Shown: positions 45,094 to 58,400 of the stretch, piece after piece | How the letters are laid out: each line of letters opens with the position of its first letter | Numbering within the stretch: the first letter of the stretch is position 1 | Source: Allantophomopsis cytisporea | Lineage: Eukaryota; Ascomycota; Leotiomycetes; Phacidiales; Phacidiaceae | Length of the DNA: 64,000 nt | Assembly: GCA_024752435.1 (NCBI GenBank) | Contig: CP103025.1 | Span: 1,302,001 to 1,366,000 of the forward strand | Direction of reading: 5' to 3' | Made by a program: the position numbers and the translations under genes | The notes under the pieces: model-generated | The model's input: the letters and a program-made list of their open reading frames with translations, nothing else | The model's database searches: none | What the model was told of the DNA's origin: nothing

Positions 45094-45940
45094 TCACAAC
45101 TTCCACTGCTTAGCAAGTTCGATCCCTTCAGCTACTGTCCCAACTCTGGCATCGATCGCATAGCCCTCCTTCTCCAACCGCTTGCATTCATCGTAGAAGT
45201 TGGTCAGCTTGACGGTGAATACCTCGATGAATTCATTATCCTCCAACTCTGGCTTTGGGTTCTGGTTCTCTGGATTAGCCATATCAACCGTGACGTGAAT
45301 CATCTTGAGGTTAGTATTGCAGAATCCAGGATCTGCCAAAGTATTAGTGATTTCCATAGCGAGACTCCAAAGTACGTACCATTGAACATGACTGGACTGC
45401 TCTCACTCACAACTCCAATGTATCCTGTCTCCTCCTTCAATTCTCTGACCGCAGCCTGCTCCGCACTCTCACCTGCATCTACAAGTCCTGCAGGAACCTC
45501 AATCACAACCTTGTCAATCGGTGGTCGATATTGTTTCTGAAGAATTATTTCCGGTCCTGTGCTCTTCTCAAGGATGGCTACGATGCCAACGCCATCAATC
45601 TCGCTACCTTTTGGTCGAGTGCGGCGTTCTGCAGACTACATTATACATGTCAGCCACTATTGTTCACATCGGGAGCTTGTAGTGTTGACATGCAAGGCAG
45701 AGCCTGGCATTGTATTTCCCCAAGTTCCAACGACTTAACTCCCGTGTTAGGATTCAGGAAAAGCTGTACCAACCTCCCAGATACGTGTCTTGCCGGTCGG
45801 ATCAGTGTATGTTGTCTTGATGAGCTTCGTCCAAGCGGCTTCTGGTTCTGGCTGTGAGGTGTCAGTTGTGTCTATGCGGGGTATGGCGGGGTAGCTACCA
45901 GAGGCTCGCGCTTGAGTATCTTAGAGTCGGCAGCAGACAT
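45094..45940 (-). CDS. Nudix hydrolase, ADP-ribose pyrophosphatase (Ysa1/NUDT5 type)
   Basis: These enzymes cleave ADP-ribose and related ADP-sugars to AMP and sugar phosphate. Exons: 45940-45899, 45851-45774, 45635-45380 and 45332-45094 (615 nt, 204 aa). Phases match throughout. The Nudix box (G-x5-E-x7-RELKEETGY) lies in exon 3 and is complete, with the metal-binding glutamates present. The upstream context VVIEVPAGLVDAGES and the downstream DPGFCNTNLKMIHV, rebuilt by the last splice, are hallmarks of the Ysa1/NUDT5 branch. No targeting signal is seen, so it is probably cytosolic. The first exon, 14 codons, begins MSAADSK. Intact. Confidence 0.93.
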
Positions 45941-48900
45941 GTTGTGATTATAAGTGTTGGTGCGAAAGGTATGGTTGGTACAAGAGAATTTGAGTAAAGG
46001 TGTGTTCGTAGAAATCTTATGGATTGTGACGTCGATTGATGCGCGAGGTTCGCGTTCCTAGCTCTACCTAACGGAACTGCAGGCGACTCATTGCGCGTTC
46101 AGATTTCTTTGAATCATCGTTGATATCAAGATTTCGAAACCTTCCGCGTCAATTGTGAATATCACATATCACATTTCGCAGCGGGAATATTATTCGCTAT
46201 ATTCCATGGCATCCAAGAAATTTCATACGACTGATATATACGACCAATATTGCCTCGTGGATTCCTATCAAGACCTGTCGGTATCGTGCTCTTCTGATGC
46301 TCGACCATCTCTGCCACCTTTAGCCCTTTGGACTAGACAATACTTGGTGGCGGCAAGTGAATAGTTCCAACAGATCTTATCTTCAACGACTTTCATTGCA
46401 GATCTATCAACCTCATACATAAGTATCGCTATAAATATTTAATGTAATTTGACTACTTCATATTCCGCTTTTTTTCCCCATTACATGAGTTCTCTCTCAT
46501 TCACAGGTATCCATGAAAGACTGTCGTTGCCGTCGATTGCATTACCATGGATAGTCATATATCAAAATTTATAGACGAGATATTATTCTCGATCCCAAAA
46601 TAAAGTACTAGATCGAGTAGCTACATAATGATACAATGATGCAAATATTCCTTTGGCTTAAACGACGATTGTGTAGAGCAATATCTGCTCAAAACCCTAC
46701 TTTCATGAGCAGATCATCAGATATCTCATAAAGCATCAACAAGGCAAGCAGATATCTCCCCACAACATATGTATCTTTGTTATCACAGAGAACACAGCTG
46801 AATTTAGGCGATAAGATCCTTCCAAGCTTCGATTCTATTCACGCCGTGGAAGAACCACAACTGAAAGTGGCCGCGTACGTTATCATCGTTCATATTATGG
46901 CTTGATGCCACGCCTTAGTTTCCGTCGACAAATAATTACGTGTTCATCGCATGGTAAGCCAATCCGTCTTTCGACCTGTCACTTTCAACAGTGGGATGAA
47001 CAGAAGTTGAACATCAAGGTTCTCATGAACTTTGGTCTCATGTTAGAAGGATTTCTTGACTCCCACCTGAATATAATGACACGCAATCAGGACGACCTTC
47101 ACAGCATTCTTTGTCGCTAACTAGAAAAGCCTTGGTGCCAACCGAGGGTGTGTTTCATCACCACGCATGCAGGGGTTCCTCGAGAGGCTCTGGGCGCATA
47201 ATCTGGGGTGTTGTAGGCTTGGCGCTTAGAAGAGAGAAAACTCAACAACAAGCTGAGCGAGCAAAGACATGATCGAGGATGGTGCTTCGTCAGTCGATGC
47301 ACTTGGCAAACAATTGGCGGACAAGAGCGTTGACAGCCGCCATAATCTCAGATCTGCGAGCTTGACGGTCTTTCTAATCAAGTTGTTCACCAGTAGAAAG
47401 CGCGGCAGCCAAGGTATCAAGGGGTTGGAGATAAAACCTCTACGCTATCACCACTTCGGGCGCAGAAGAGTCCGAAATAAACTATTTTGAGTTTTGAGCT
47501 TGACACTCTCAACAGTGATGCCACAAGCGACATCATCACGGATCATATCCTCATATGAGAGGACGACCGGTACTTACGAAATATGGTATGGCGGTACAGT
47601 ATTCATAGCACAACAGTATTGATGCTAACCTGTTCCTGAGCGTCTATGGAGAGTTCAAGCACCTTTAATCACCTATCATGGCTCTGCACGCCGCTAATGT
47701 ATGTGCCATTCAGGGTACCAGGAAAAGCACGGTTGTTATGCTGCAACACTACGTACCATTTTCACTTTCGCGCCTCCGACCGACGCCACTACCGCCAGCA
47801 TCTATTGAGGAGCATTGTTGTCTTCCACCGCCACGCAGTCATATCGACCTGGGTCAGTTACTTGATATATTCGTATCCTTAGGAATGATTAGATACACAA
47901 AAATGCACAACAAATGGGGAACCGGAGTAGGCACCCACTTCTCCGTAGTGGGGGCCTCAATAACGCAACATGGACATCCGCAGGTTCGTGATCCTATCAC
48001 ATCCTCCGCGATCTACACAGGGACATGGCCTGGATGCAATTGCTAGCCTGTACGGAGTATACACCACCAGAGTATTTACAGGCCCTGTATGATGTATCAT
48101 CGTTTCGTGCAAGAATAGATCAGTCTACATTCAGCACCCTCAACTCGATTGGGCCAGCAAGCATTTGCATCCTACTGCCCTTTTCACCACTATTTGCGAC
48201 TCTTATCGCTACTCGCTATTTTGACAGTACTACTATTCTTCTTGGCTTTGAAGAGCTACACCTTTTCAATGTTGACCCACTGGGTACTCCTGGCATATGC
48301 GGTTTGAAAATACTTTCAAGGAAGCATTAAAAACCCCAAGGATTTTACTATACCAACACTAACTAATGACCTTGATCCGTAGATCTTCGTTACTGGTAAC
48401 TACTTGGCTTATGATAGGTAGGCTCTTCTACCTTTTTCTTCATGAGGAGGCGTTCCTGGGCGGCAGAATGGAAACATTTTCGTCATTGAACATCAGCTTA
48501 AAAACTTTCGAGAATAACATTTTACTTCGACACACTGTTAAGTACTGTTTCTGATCTTGTTTAAAATTCAAAATTAAATATTCTTTGATAGTCCCCATTT
48601 CCTCCCATATTCAACTACTTTATCCATTGAAATATGGTCAGTATTCTAACGCACAGCTCATAACATCGCGAACTTGCAATACAGTACCCTCGTCGAAGTT
48701 GGTCATTCGGAGACGGAGTTCCTTGCAACCCAAGAACTTGAATTGAGCCAATTGACGAATTTAGATCGTACTATTCAACTAAAGGATACGTTCTCAAGGA
48801 TAACCTTCTCAGTATTTACGAGACAGCGCAAGATTTACTGCATCTTACCTGTTGAAAGTTCGACCACGGTGCCTTTTTAATATATCTTTACGAAGTGCGA

Positions 48901-49317
48901 AGTACAGTTTCCCTCTACATATCCACTCTCTCGAAACAACGATCGTGTTACTTCACAGCGCGAGGGATCAATCAGCATCCTAAATAACCGTGAGCACGGA
49001 CGAACAGTGGTGAAACGATAAACTTAGCAGCAGATCCAAAGTGACGTCTGTGCTCTTGTAAAACGACCCGGAGCTTATCCCAGCGATATATGTGATATCT
49101 GGTGGCCAGAGGTTGAAGGGATTTTTTTTTCGAATAATCCACGTCGACTACTTTCTTTCATCGTCCGATATTCGATTTTTCAAACTACGTTCTTTATCAC
49201 GACTTTCTTTTTTTCGGATCAAAAGGCATCCATACGTCAGGCAGGTTCCATACGTATCTCCACTTCTAAGAATTATCAACAGTCGGCGTCGGCACTTCGA
49301 CGCATTTTTATTTCACA
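45941..49317. other. 3.4-kb gene-poor region
   Basis: The left end is the Nudix promoter. The rest contains only short open frames (under 125 codons) in several directions, with no domain pattern or consistent splice chain. It may hold decayed sequence. I see no mobile-element ends. The right end (about 49130-49317) is T-rich and belongs to the leader of the 49318 gene. Confidence 0.45.
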
Positions 49318-51432
49318 ATGGGTTCTTGGTGGGGAAGTACACAGTTGGCATACAAATATTCGTAAGTACTACAGAAAAATGGATGCCATACATTTTACTA
49401 ATACAAAACCTAGGATTATTCTTGTGTCAGCCATCGCAGTGACTTTCATCGCAGGTGCCATCAAGCTTTATATTACGAGGAGAAGGTAATTCATCTCACA
49501 ATGATATTGTATTCACATGGTTAACATTCATAAAGGGTAGCAAAAGCACAGAAGGCCCTGGATCTTGAAGCGGGAGAGAAGACAACAGAAATCCGAGCAC
49601 CGAATCGACGTCAGCTTGGCGAAGGAGATCTATTTGGTGTACGAGCTATCGAGTCTGGATACTTCGGTGGTGTCTCTCAGTCACGACCAACCTCCGCGGC
49701 AAATTCTCCACTGATTAGCCCAACGAGAAAAGGGTTGGAATCTCCTTCCCTTATCAGCATCAATACTGCCTCCAACTCCGCCTCTGGCAGCAAAGCGGAT
49801 CTTCTATCCAGTACTTTGGCGTCCAAGAGCACAGCCAGCCTTACACCCAACAAACAGCAACGACCAGCATTGCCACTCAAGAAGCTTAGACCCTCTGAGG
49901 CAGAGCTCAATGGTCGACTCAACCATGCGGCTGTGGATGTTGACATGAAAGCCGAGATGCCTCCATCTCCGATTGCTTTTAAGACCCCAGATCTTCCAGT
50001 GCCGCCTAGACACCCCGGACGTACCTGGAGTATGTACTCCAGATCTTTAAAATCTTCCCCAGGATCTTCACAAGAAGACCTTTCCATTGACGAAGCCCCA
50101 CCAAGGATGCCTGCGGCATCACTCAAGCACCTCTCAAATTCTGGTAGTATTGAAGTTGAAGTTGGCTCACCGACTATCAATGTCTTCCCTCCAACCAGGC
50201 CCAAGAAAGCTGCTCAGAGACAATCTCGAGGTGCATTCACTGGAAAATTTGAGCAAGATGCGTCTTTTATCAAACAACAAGAGCGGGAAACCCCCTCAGC
50301 TCCTGTCGAAGATCGATATAAGAAAGTGATGACAGTTGAATTGAGCCATCTTTCCGGTATCTCGCAGTGGGGTGAGAAGGTGATGGCAGATCTTGCCGCC
50401 CAGAAGTCACCGCCACCCACACCCAAGGCTCATCCCTTATCTATGTTCATTGAACCTGAACAGCTCGAACAGTTGAAACTGGATGAGCCTGTACCAGAGC
50501 AGCCCAAACAGATCGATCTACCACACAAGATTGAGGAGCCAACCAAGTCCGAGCCAAAGATTACACACACAAAAAGTGTGAACTCGAGCAGTTCCAGTGT
50601 TTACAGTGTAGAAGAAAACAGCGTCATTTCGACAAAAGAAGAACATCCACGCAGCTCTTCAAAAGACTCGAACAAATCAATCAAAAAAACGCAAGACTCA
50701 CTACAACTCACTCACAAGTCAGCCCCCGAAGAAAGTTCCCGACCAAAGCAACGATCTCATGATCGCGACCAAGTCCATCACGATCCCATACCAGTGGCCC
50801 GCACCCGAACCGGCTCTGTGGTAGGCCGGACTGTGGATTTTGATCATCCTCGTAGTTCACCATTCTCAAGGCAACCTGGTGCACCACTTGCTATAGTAAC
50901 ATCACATCCTGTTTCGAAGACAACGCCGGACAACAGATCAACTTACGCAATGTCACCTTCCCATGCTTATCAGTCATCGGTCAGCTCCTTTGAGGACTCA
51001 GATCGTGATATATCACCTAGCCATTCAGCAAAATCGTCTGCATCTAGCATCTCGATCCCTGTCTCCCGTTTCTCAACCGCAATCAAAGACCCTGTTGTGA
51101 CGGTCATGGTCCCTACTTCCAAATACTCAACCACAAGACCTAGAAGCGCAAGCAATTCGTCTCAAGCAAGTGTCACCGACGTGTATGATTCGTATTATCA
51201 AAAGTCGATGATAGCCCAAAGAACGAGTATGGTTGCTGAGCTGGACGTAATCCCTGGTGGGGATGGAAACTTCAATAACGGTGCGACGAATATGGCCTCG
51301 AAGAAACCTGCCAACTTGACACTCGCTCCGACTACTACGTTGGGATATGGTGGGGTAGACACAATTATCGAAGTCGAGACGCCAATGGCATCGCCTTTCT
51401 CTGCCGTGGAGCGATACCCTAAGATGGCCTGA
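49318..51432 (+). CDS. single-span, Ser/Pro-rich membrane protein, uncharacterised
   Basis: Three exons: 49318-49361, 49414-49485 and 49536-51432 (2,013 nt, 670 aa). The first intron has a TTTACTAAT branch site. The protein opens MGSWWGSTQLAYKYS and has one hydrophobic segment assembled across exon junctions at about residues 16-34 (IILVSAIAVTFIAGAIKLYI), then a basic stop-transfer RRR. The remaining 630 residues are Ser/Thr/Pro/Lys-rich and apparently disordered, with many SP and RPxS-type sites suited to phosphorylation. This topology suggests a short outside or lumenal N-terminus and a long cytosolic tail. No family is recognised. A membrane-tethered regulator is possible, which is inference. 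Confidence 0.82.
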
Positions 51433-52466
51433 ATGCTTGTAAGAGAATCTACGTGGAATGTAATGGTGTGATATGCGGAATGTAAAATTATTGGGAGGGG
51501 CGATTTCTTTCTATTCGGAACCTGTTGGTGGAATGTGCATGAAACTTTATACCACTTTAGCTAGTCTAACATACTTTCAATGTCTAATTTTGTACAATAT
51601 TCCCCGTCGGGCTGTGATGCTTAGAGTCTAAGTTTGCCAACATCGGGGAATAGGAAGAAGACTTTACCAGCTGGCTTTTAAAGTTTGTGGGGAGGGCCCA
51701 GCTTCATATCGGCCACGATTATGGTATACTATTCCAAACTCTGCGCTTACTGACTTTAAAGCAATGACGACCTCTGCCAATTGCCGCCAGAGCATTCGCA
51801 AGTCAGACATTTCCTTTCACCAAATGTGACAAGCACCATACTTTTGACATACCTACCTTTTAAAGAAAAAAAGCGCTACTCAAAGCTTTGGTACATTTGA
51901 AGTAGAAAAGTAATTGGTTCGCACAAAATTAATAATCGCAATACGCGCCAAAGACATGGAAATTTGATCAAACCTGTGGCGTCCTCGACTCGCCTTGGTG
52001 TCACACGACAGAATTCCGGTATCATTCTTTTGATTATTGAGAATGCCACAATTTACGCGATGTAGCAGCTCTGTATGGATAAACAAGCGGCAGTTATCCT
52101 GTAAACGCCAGTCCTTGCGTCTGTCATGAACATTCTCATTTACTAATAACCGAGACCATATGGAGTAGCGTCTCTTGAAATTCTGCCAAGAAGGTCTTCC
52201 GAGGATGAAATCAGATCATCAACATCAGTATCATTATCGGAATGCCTAAAGGATAGCTCTAGACCGTAAGTGATTCCGGGTTGTTCTGTGGTCTTGCCTC
52301 AGCATATTCTCCCATCAAACACAAGAAGGAGGGAGCATCCCTTTGAGGACTGTACATATTTCCATAGCTTGTCCAAAATCCGGGCAGCTTTATATATCCT
52401 GTCTCCTTGGAAGATCCTCTCTTGATTCAAGATTTTTGCTTCACACTCTCTTTATATGGTCTTACT
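51433..52466. other. intergenic upstream of the giant surface-protein gene
   Basis: Presumed terminator of the 49318 gene and promoter of the surface-protein gene. The frame is open to 52407 upstream of the chosen ATG without another ATG. No other gene is recognised. Confidence 0.45.
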
Positions 52467-55400
52467 ATGGTCATCATGAAGCACTCTTTTTTCTGGGACC
52501 TCAGTGCCCTGTTCATTCTAATCAATTTTGCGGTCGCTCTCTCTTTCGACGAAAGTTCCTGGAATATATCCCAGAAACATTGGTCTTCAGTTAAAAGACT
52601 AAATCCTGTTGGACCAATTACCCACCCCGAGATAGCCCATCGCGCAGCCCTACCGATCCTGACATTGGTCCTAACAAACAATCCCTCCAATGTCATTACA
52701 ACTCAAGATGTACCGGTCAGTGGTATTGGGCAACCAAACATACCAGTTTTCCTATATGAGACTGCTACGAGTACTCGTCCTATAGCTTACGCTATTGCCG
52801 ATAGCAATGGAAACTATAATGGTGTATTTACCAACCAGGCCTATGGATACCATACTTATACTGCCAAGCAGACAATTAATGGAGGAAACCCAGTCACCTC
52901 GAATTCTCTAACGGTTCTTGTTGAGCCGCCCACTTTAACCTCGACCCTTCCGGGAAGTGCTGATAGAACCGGAACTGGGACCTACAGCTATGATTCGAAT
53001 GCTCTCAGCACGGGTGGCCTGCTATCCAGCTCCAGAGCTTCAAGCGGACTTCCTTCCAACAGCGCAAGTTCATTCGCTATCACTAGTATTACAGTGAAGA
53101 GTTCGCCATCGTACACTTCCTCCAACTCCACGAACGTTATCACATCCAGCCTAAGCATTTCTTCGTTATACAATCCATCGAACTTCCCGGTCACACCCAC
53201 GGCTACGCCAAGCCTTTCAGTGTCACCCAGCGTGCAGAGCTCATCTTTGATGACTGCTGGTAGTCCAAACAACTCGCCATCATATAGTGCATCAAACTCC
53301 TCTATATCTACCACTGCACGCCCTACAGGTTCAATCATCTCTCCCAGTGTTAGCTCCTTGGGGTCGTCACTGATAACCGCCTCAAGTGCTTCGGCCCCTT
53401 ATAGCACCTCAAATGCCTCGGTAATCACAGCACTCATTATCTCTCCATCGTATAGTCCTTCAGACACGTTGGTACCAACAACAGGTAGCCAGAATATATC
53501 AGCCTTATACAGTGGATCTCAAACAGCTTCAAACTCTTTCGGGTTCATTACTGGTAGCCCAAGTGCTTCTCCGATCAACAGCGCATCCAACTCTTCAGCG
53601 GCGAATGCTGCTAGCATAACTTTGAGTGCTTCTTCAAGCTATAGTGGAGCAACAAACCGTCAAGGAGCAGGTACTGGGCCTCTAAGTGCCAGTATGAGTT
53701 TCGGTGTCCCAAACTACTCAGTATCCAACACTAGTGGTCTAAGTGCCTTTCCGACCAACAGCGCATCCAACTCGAGTGCTTCTTCAAGCTATAGTGGAGC
53801 AACAAACCGTCAAGGAGCAGGTACTGGGTCTCTAAGTATCAGTATGAGTGTCACTATTTCAAAATACCTAGTATCCAGCACTAGTACCCCAAGTGCTTCT
53901 CCGACCAACAGTGCATCTAATTCTTCGGCAACGAACACTGCTAGCATAACTTCGAGTCCCTCTTCAACCTATAGTGGAGCAACGTATCAGCAAGGTGCAG
54001 GTACTGGAACCCTAAGTATCAGCGTCAGTATCAGCGCCTCGAATTACTCAGTATCCTACACCAGTAGTCCAAGTACTTTCCCAGCTATTAGTGCATCCAA
54101 CTCCTTGGCGATGAATACTACTAATATAGCTTCAAATACTACCTTGAGCTATAGTGGAGCAACGAACCGACTATCTGCAGGTACTGGGTCTCTTAGTACC
54201 AGTATGGGCTTCAGCACCTCAAACTACTCGGTATCTAACACTGGTGGTCCAAGTGCTTCTCCCACCAATAGTGCGTCCGACTCTTTGACGATGAACACTG
54301 TCAACATTAATTCAAATCCTACCTTAAGCTACAGTGGAGCAGCAAGCTCGCAAGGTACAGGTACTGGATCCCCAAGCATCAGCGCTAGTGCCTCAAACTA
54401 TTCAATATCTATAGCTGGTAGTCCGAGTGCTTCTCCCACCAACAGTGCATTCAATTCTTCGGTGATAATCACTACAAACATAGCTTCGAGTCCTACGTCG
54501 AGCTATAGTGGAGCAACGAATCGGGAAGGTGCAGGTACTGGATCTCTGAGCATCAGCATTAGTGCCTCAAACTACTCGATATCTATAACCGGTAGTTCAA
54601 GTGGTTCTCCGACTAACAGTGCATCTAATTCTTCTGCAACGAACGCTGCGAGCATGACTTTGAGTCCGACCTCAAGCTATAATGGATCAACGAATCAGCA
54701 AGGAGCAGGTGCTGGATCTCTAAGCAGCAGCATTGGAGCCTCGAACTACTCGGTATCTACGACCGGTGGTCTCAGTACTTCACTGACGTATAGTGCGTTG
54801 AATTCGTCTGTAGTCATCACGCCAAGCGCCTCCACATCATACAATGCGTCGCTCATCTTGACACCATCTACTGGCAGCTCTAGTGCTTCTCCGAGTTATA
54901 TTACCTCAAACTCCACTGTAACGGCAATTACTCCAAGTGTCTCTCCAGTGTACAGTGCATCAAACTCAAACATATCGATGCAAAGTACTGGTGGTCAAAT
55001 TTCTCCTACTTTATACGGTGGAACTTACACGGCTTCAAACTCGTCTATACCAATAACTGGCAGCGGAAGTGCTTCTCCCACTTACAGCTCCTTGAACTCT
55101 TCTGTCATTGCTACTGGTAGCCAGACCGTCTCCTCACCAAGTACATTCAACATATCGGTGTCAAGTACTGGCGGTCAAACTGCTTCTACTTCATACAGTG
55201 GAATCTATGAGACCTCAAACTCGTCTATCCCGACGACTGGTGGTAGAAGTGTGTCTCCAACCTACGTTTCCTCCAATACCTCGGTAATCGCTACTGGTAG
55301 CCAAACCATCTCTCCACTATACACGGTGTCAAATATATCGATACCAACTACTGGTAATCCCAGTGCTTCTCCAACTTATGGTGCATCAAACACTTCTTCG

Positions 55401-58400
55401 ATCATAGGTGGAAGTTTAAGTGCCTCGTCGATAACCAGTACTCTAAATTCTTCTGTGATATCCACCGGCAGTTCAAGTACCTCACCGACAAACAGTGCTT
55501 CGAACTCATCTCTACTAGCCACTGGAAGCCCCAGTGCTTCTCCAACATATAGTATATCATATTCATCTGCACCCGTCACTGAGGGGATAAGTGCTTCCCC
55601 AACGCACGATGTGTCGAACTCATCTAGGAGTATAACCGATAGTTCAAGTGTCTTGCTGACAAACAGCGCTTCGGACTCATCTTTACCGGTCACTGAAAGC
55701 CCCAGTGCTTCTCCGACATATAGTATGTCAAATTCGTCTTCACCCATCACTGGCAGGACAAGTGTTTCCCCAACGTACGGTATGCCTAACTCATCTCTAC
55801 CGGCCACCGGAAGCCTTAGTACTACTCCGACATATAGTACATCAAACTCGTCTGTTCCGACAACTGGAAGCCCCAGTACTTCTCCGGCATATAGCACATC
55901 AAACTCGTCTATACTTGTTACCGACAGGATAAGTGCTACTCAAACGTATAGTGCTTCGAGTTTGTCTGCACCGGTTGCTGAAATCTCTAGCACGCCTCTA
56001 ACGAACGGAGCAACGAATTCGTCTACATTTATCATCGGCACTTTAAGTTCATCTCCAGTTTATAGTGTCTCGAATTCTTTAGTCCTTACAACTGGTAGTT
56101 CTAGTAGCCCGACTTTGCTACTATCTACTGGTACATCGAACGCATCTGTCCTTACTAGCGACACCCAAAGAACTTCGGTGCCATTTAGCATCTCGAACTC
56201 CTCCATAGTAACCTCTGCAAGTGCCTCTGCGTCCTATAGCGAATCAAACTCTTCGATAGTCGTCACAAGTTCCAATTACGTCCCAAGTGTGTCTAGCGAG
56301 ACCTCATACAGTACATCCAACTCTTTCAACTTGCCTACAAGTAAAGCGACAAGCACCGAGTCTTCCAGTGGTGCTTCGAATTCGCCAACTGCCGTTACGG
56401 CAAGCGCTATCTCAGATTCAAGTGCAACATCATCATACACTTCTTTCAATTCATCCGCGGCTGGCACGACGATTGGTGGGCCTTCAAGTAGCTTGTTCAA
56501 CAATACCATCACCAGCATAATCAGTACCACGTACTCTGTGATTCCGAGCGAGGTCTCATCTCTAGTTGTCTCAAATTCATCTCTCAGTGTTATCAGCACG
56601 ACAGATATAAACACATCCAAAGTTTCAAGCAACACTGTGTTCTACAGTGCCTTCAACTCTTCACAGACTTTTCCAACACCTACTGGGTCTACAATCTCTG
56701 GCAGCTTCAGTACAGAGATTTCCAGCAGTACCAACAATTCACCATTTATTAGTAGTACTATTGAGTCCTTAAGTGGTATACCGTCGAACAGCCCCAATAT
56801 ATCAACCACGGTGACCTCCTCCGCCAGCCCACCCAGTTTGACACTTAGTGCTACCTCAAGCTTGAACGAATCACCAGGCTCTTTCAGCCCTAGCTCAACA
56901 AACTCATCGTCAATTGTCCGCACCGCAAGCATTTCTTCTATTTCTGAGACAAGTATAGCCAGCACTATTTCATTCATCAACTTAACGAACTCTTCGGCAA
57001 CTAGTACTCTATATGGCTCTGGGACATACCTTTTGAGCAGTGGTACGAGCATCTACAATCCTTCGCGCATTGCTTCACGTACTGTTGTCACCGAAACCTC
57101 GCAAACCTCAGTAGCAGCCCTGAGCATACTCCCATCGACTTTCTCGGGTGTCATAACGTCTCTGGGTGCAACAACTAATGTTACTTTGGTTCCAAGTTCG
57201 ACATCAAGTGGTGCGGCAGGCAGGCAGAGCCCGGAAACAAGTTCTCTTATAAGTAGTGGTACTAATTACTCTCAAGTAATCTCGACTGGTACTGAATATG
57301 CGACTTCAAGTGCTTCGAGTAATACTACATCTTACAACACTTCAAGCACTTTGGTTGCTAGCTACACAATCACCTCCATGACTGAGGTCACAGCACCTAG
57401 TATAACATCCACGCCGTACAGCATCAACGATTTATCATCCGCCGAATCAATCTCCAGAAGTGTGTCGATTACAATATCTGATACCGCTGAGTCCTTCAGC
57501 TCTCCTCGCACAGGAATACTTACAAGTGCAAGCATCACTAGTAATTCTTCAGCAATTGCAAGCTCCAACGACTATAGTGTTTCATCTACCGCGAGCACAT
57601 ATTTGGCTATAACGTCGAGTTCTATTGAGACGTCTAGCTTAGAAAAAACGTCTTATTCTTCAATCCTCGGAACGCTGTCATCACCAACAACGTCAGATAT
57701 CACAACCCCGACACTGCCAAGTAGCAATTCTGCTTCAACTTCTTCCAATCCTTCTGTTTTGGGCAACTCTACTCAATTGCAAAGCACCTACTTGCCAATG
57801 TCCATTCAAACAAGCTCTGGACTTAGTATTCTATCATCCTTCACATCAAACCCAGCGACTTCATCGTCATCTAGCACATCAGCCTCTGTGTCAGTAAGCT
57901 CATCTTTGACAGAAAACCCGACAACATCAATCGTTTCAGATTCCTCTATCAACTTCAGCACCCTGAATGCCTTCAATACATCAAGTCTCACTGGGACCTC
58001 CAACACTTACACGATATTGACTGGCTCTTCCGATCTTACAACCACATCATCCAGTTATGTAGTTACGCGCTTGTCTACGTCCTCAACCAGTGGTGACCTA
58101 AACAGCGCGACAACTACAACCAGCCTCAGTATCTCGAGCGCTTCTAGTACATCGGGGACTACTGGCACACCATATACCCCTACATTGACGACTTCGTCGA
58201 CTTTATCAGCTGGCGGTAGCTTAAGCAATGCAACGAATACGAACAGTCGTAGCAGCTTGAGCGTTTCCGGTACATCAGGTGCTACTGGCAACCCAAGCAT
58301 TTCCCCATCCTTCAGCCAGTCTACCGGCCTAACAAGCACGATAAATACTTCCATGTCGGTAGTTTCGTCTACTTCATCAACTGGTGGTAGCTTAAGCAGC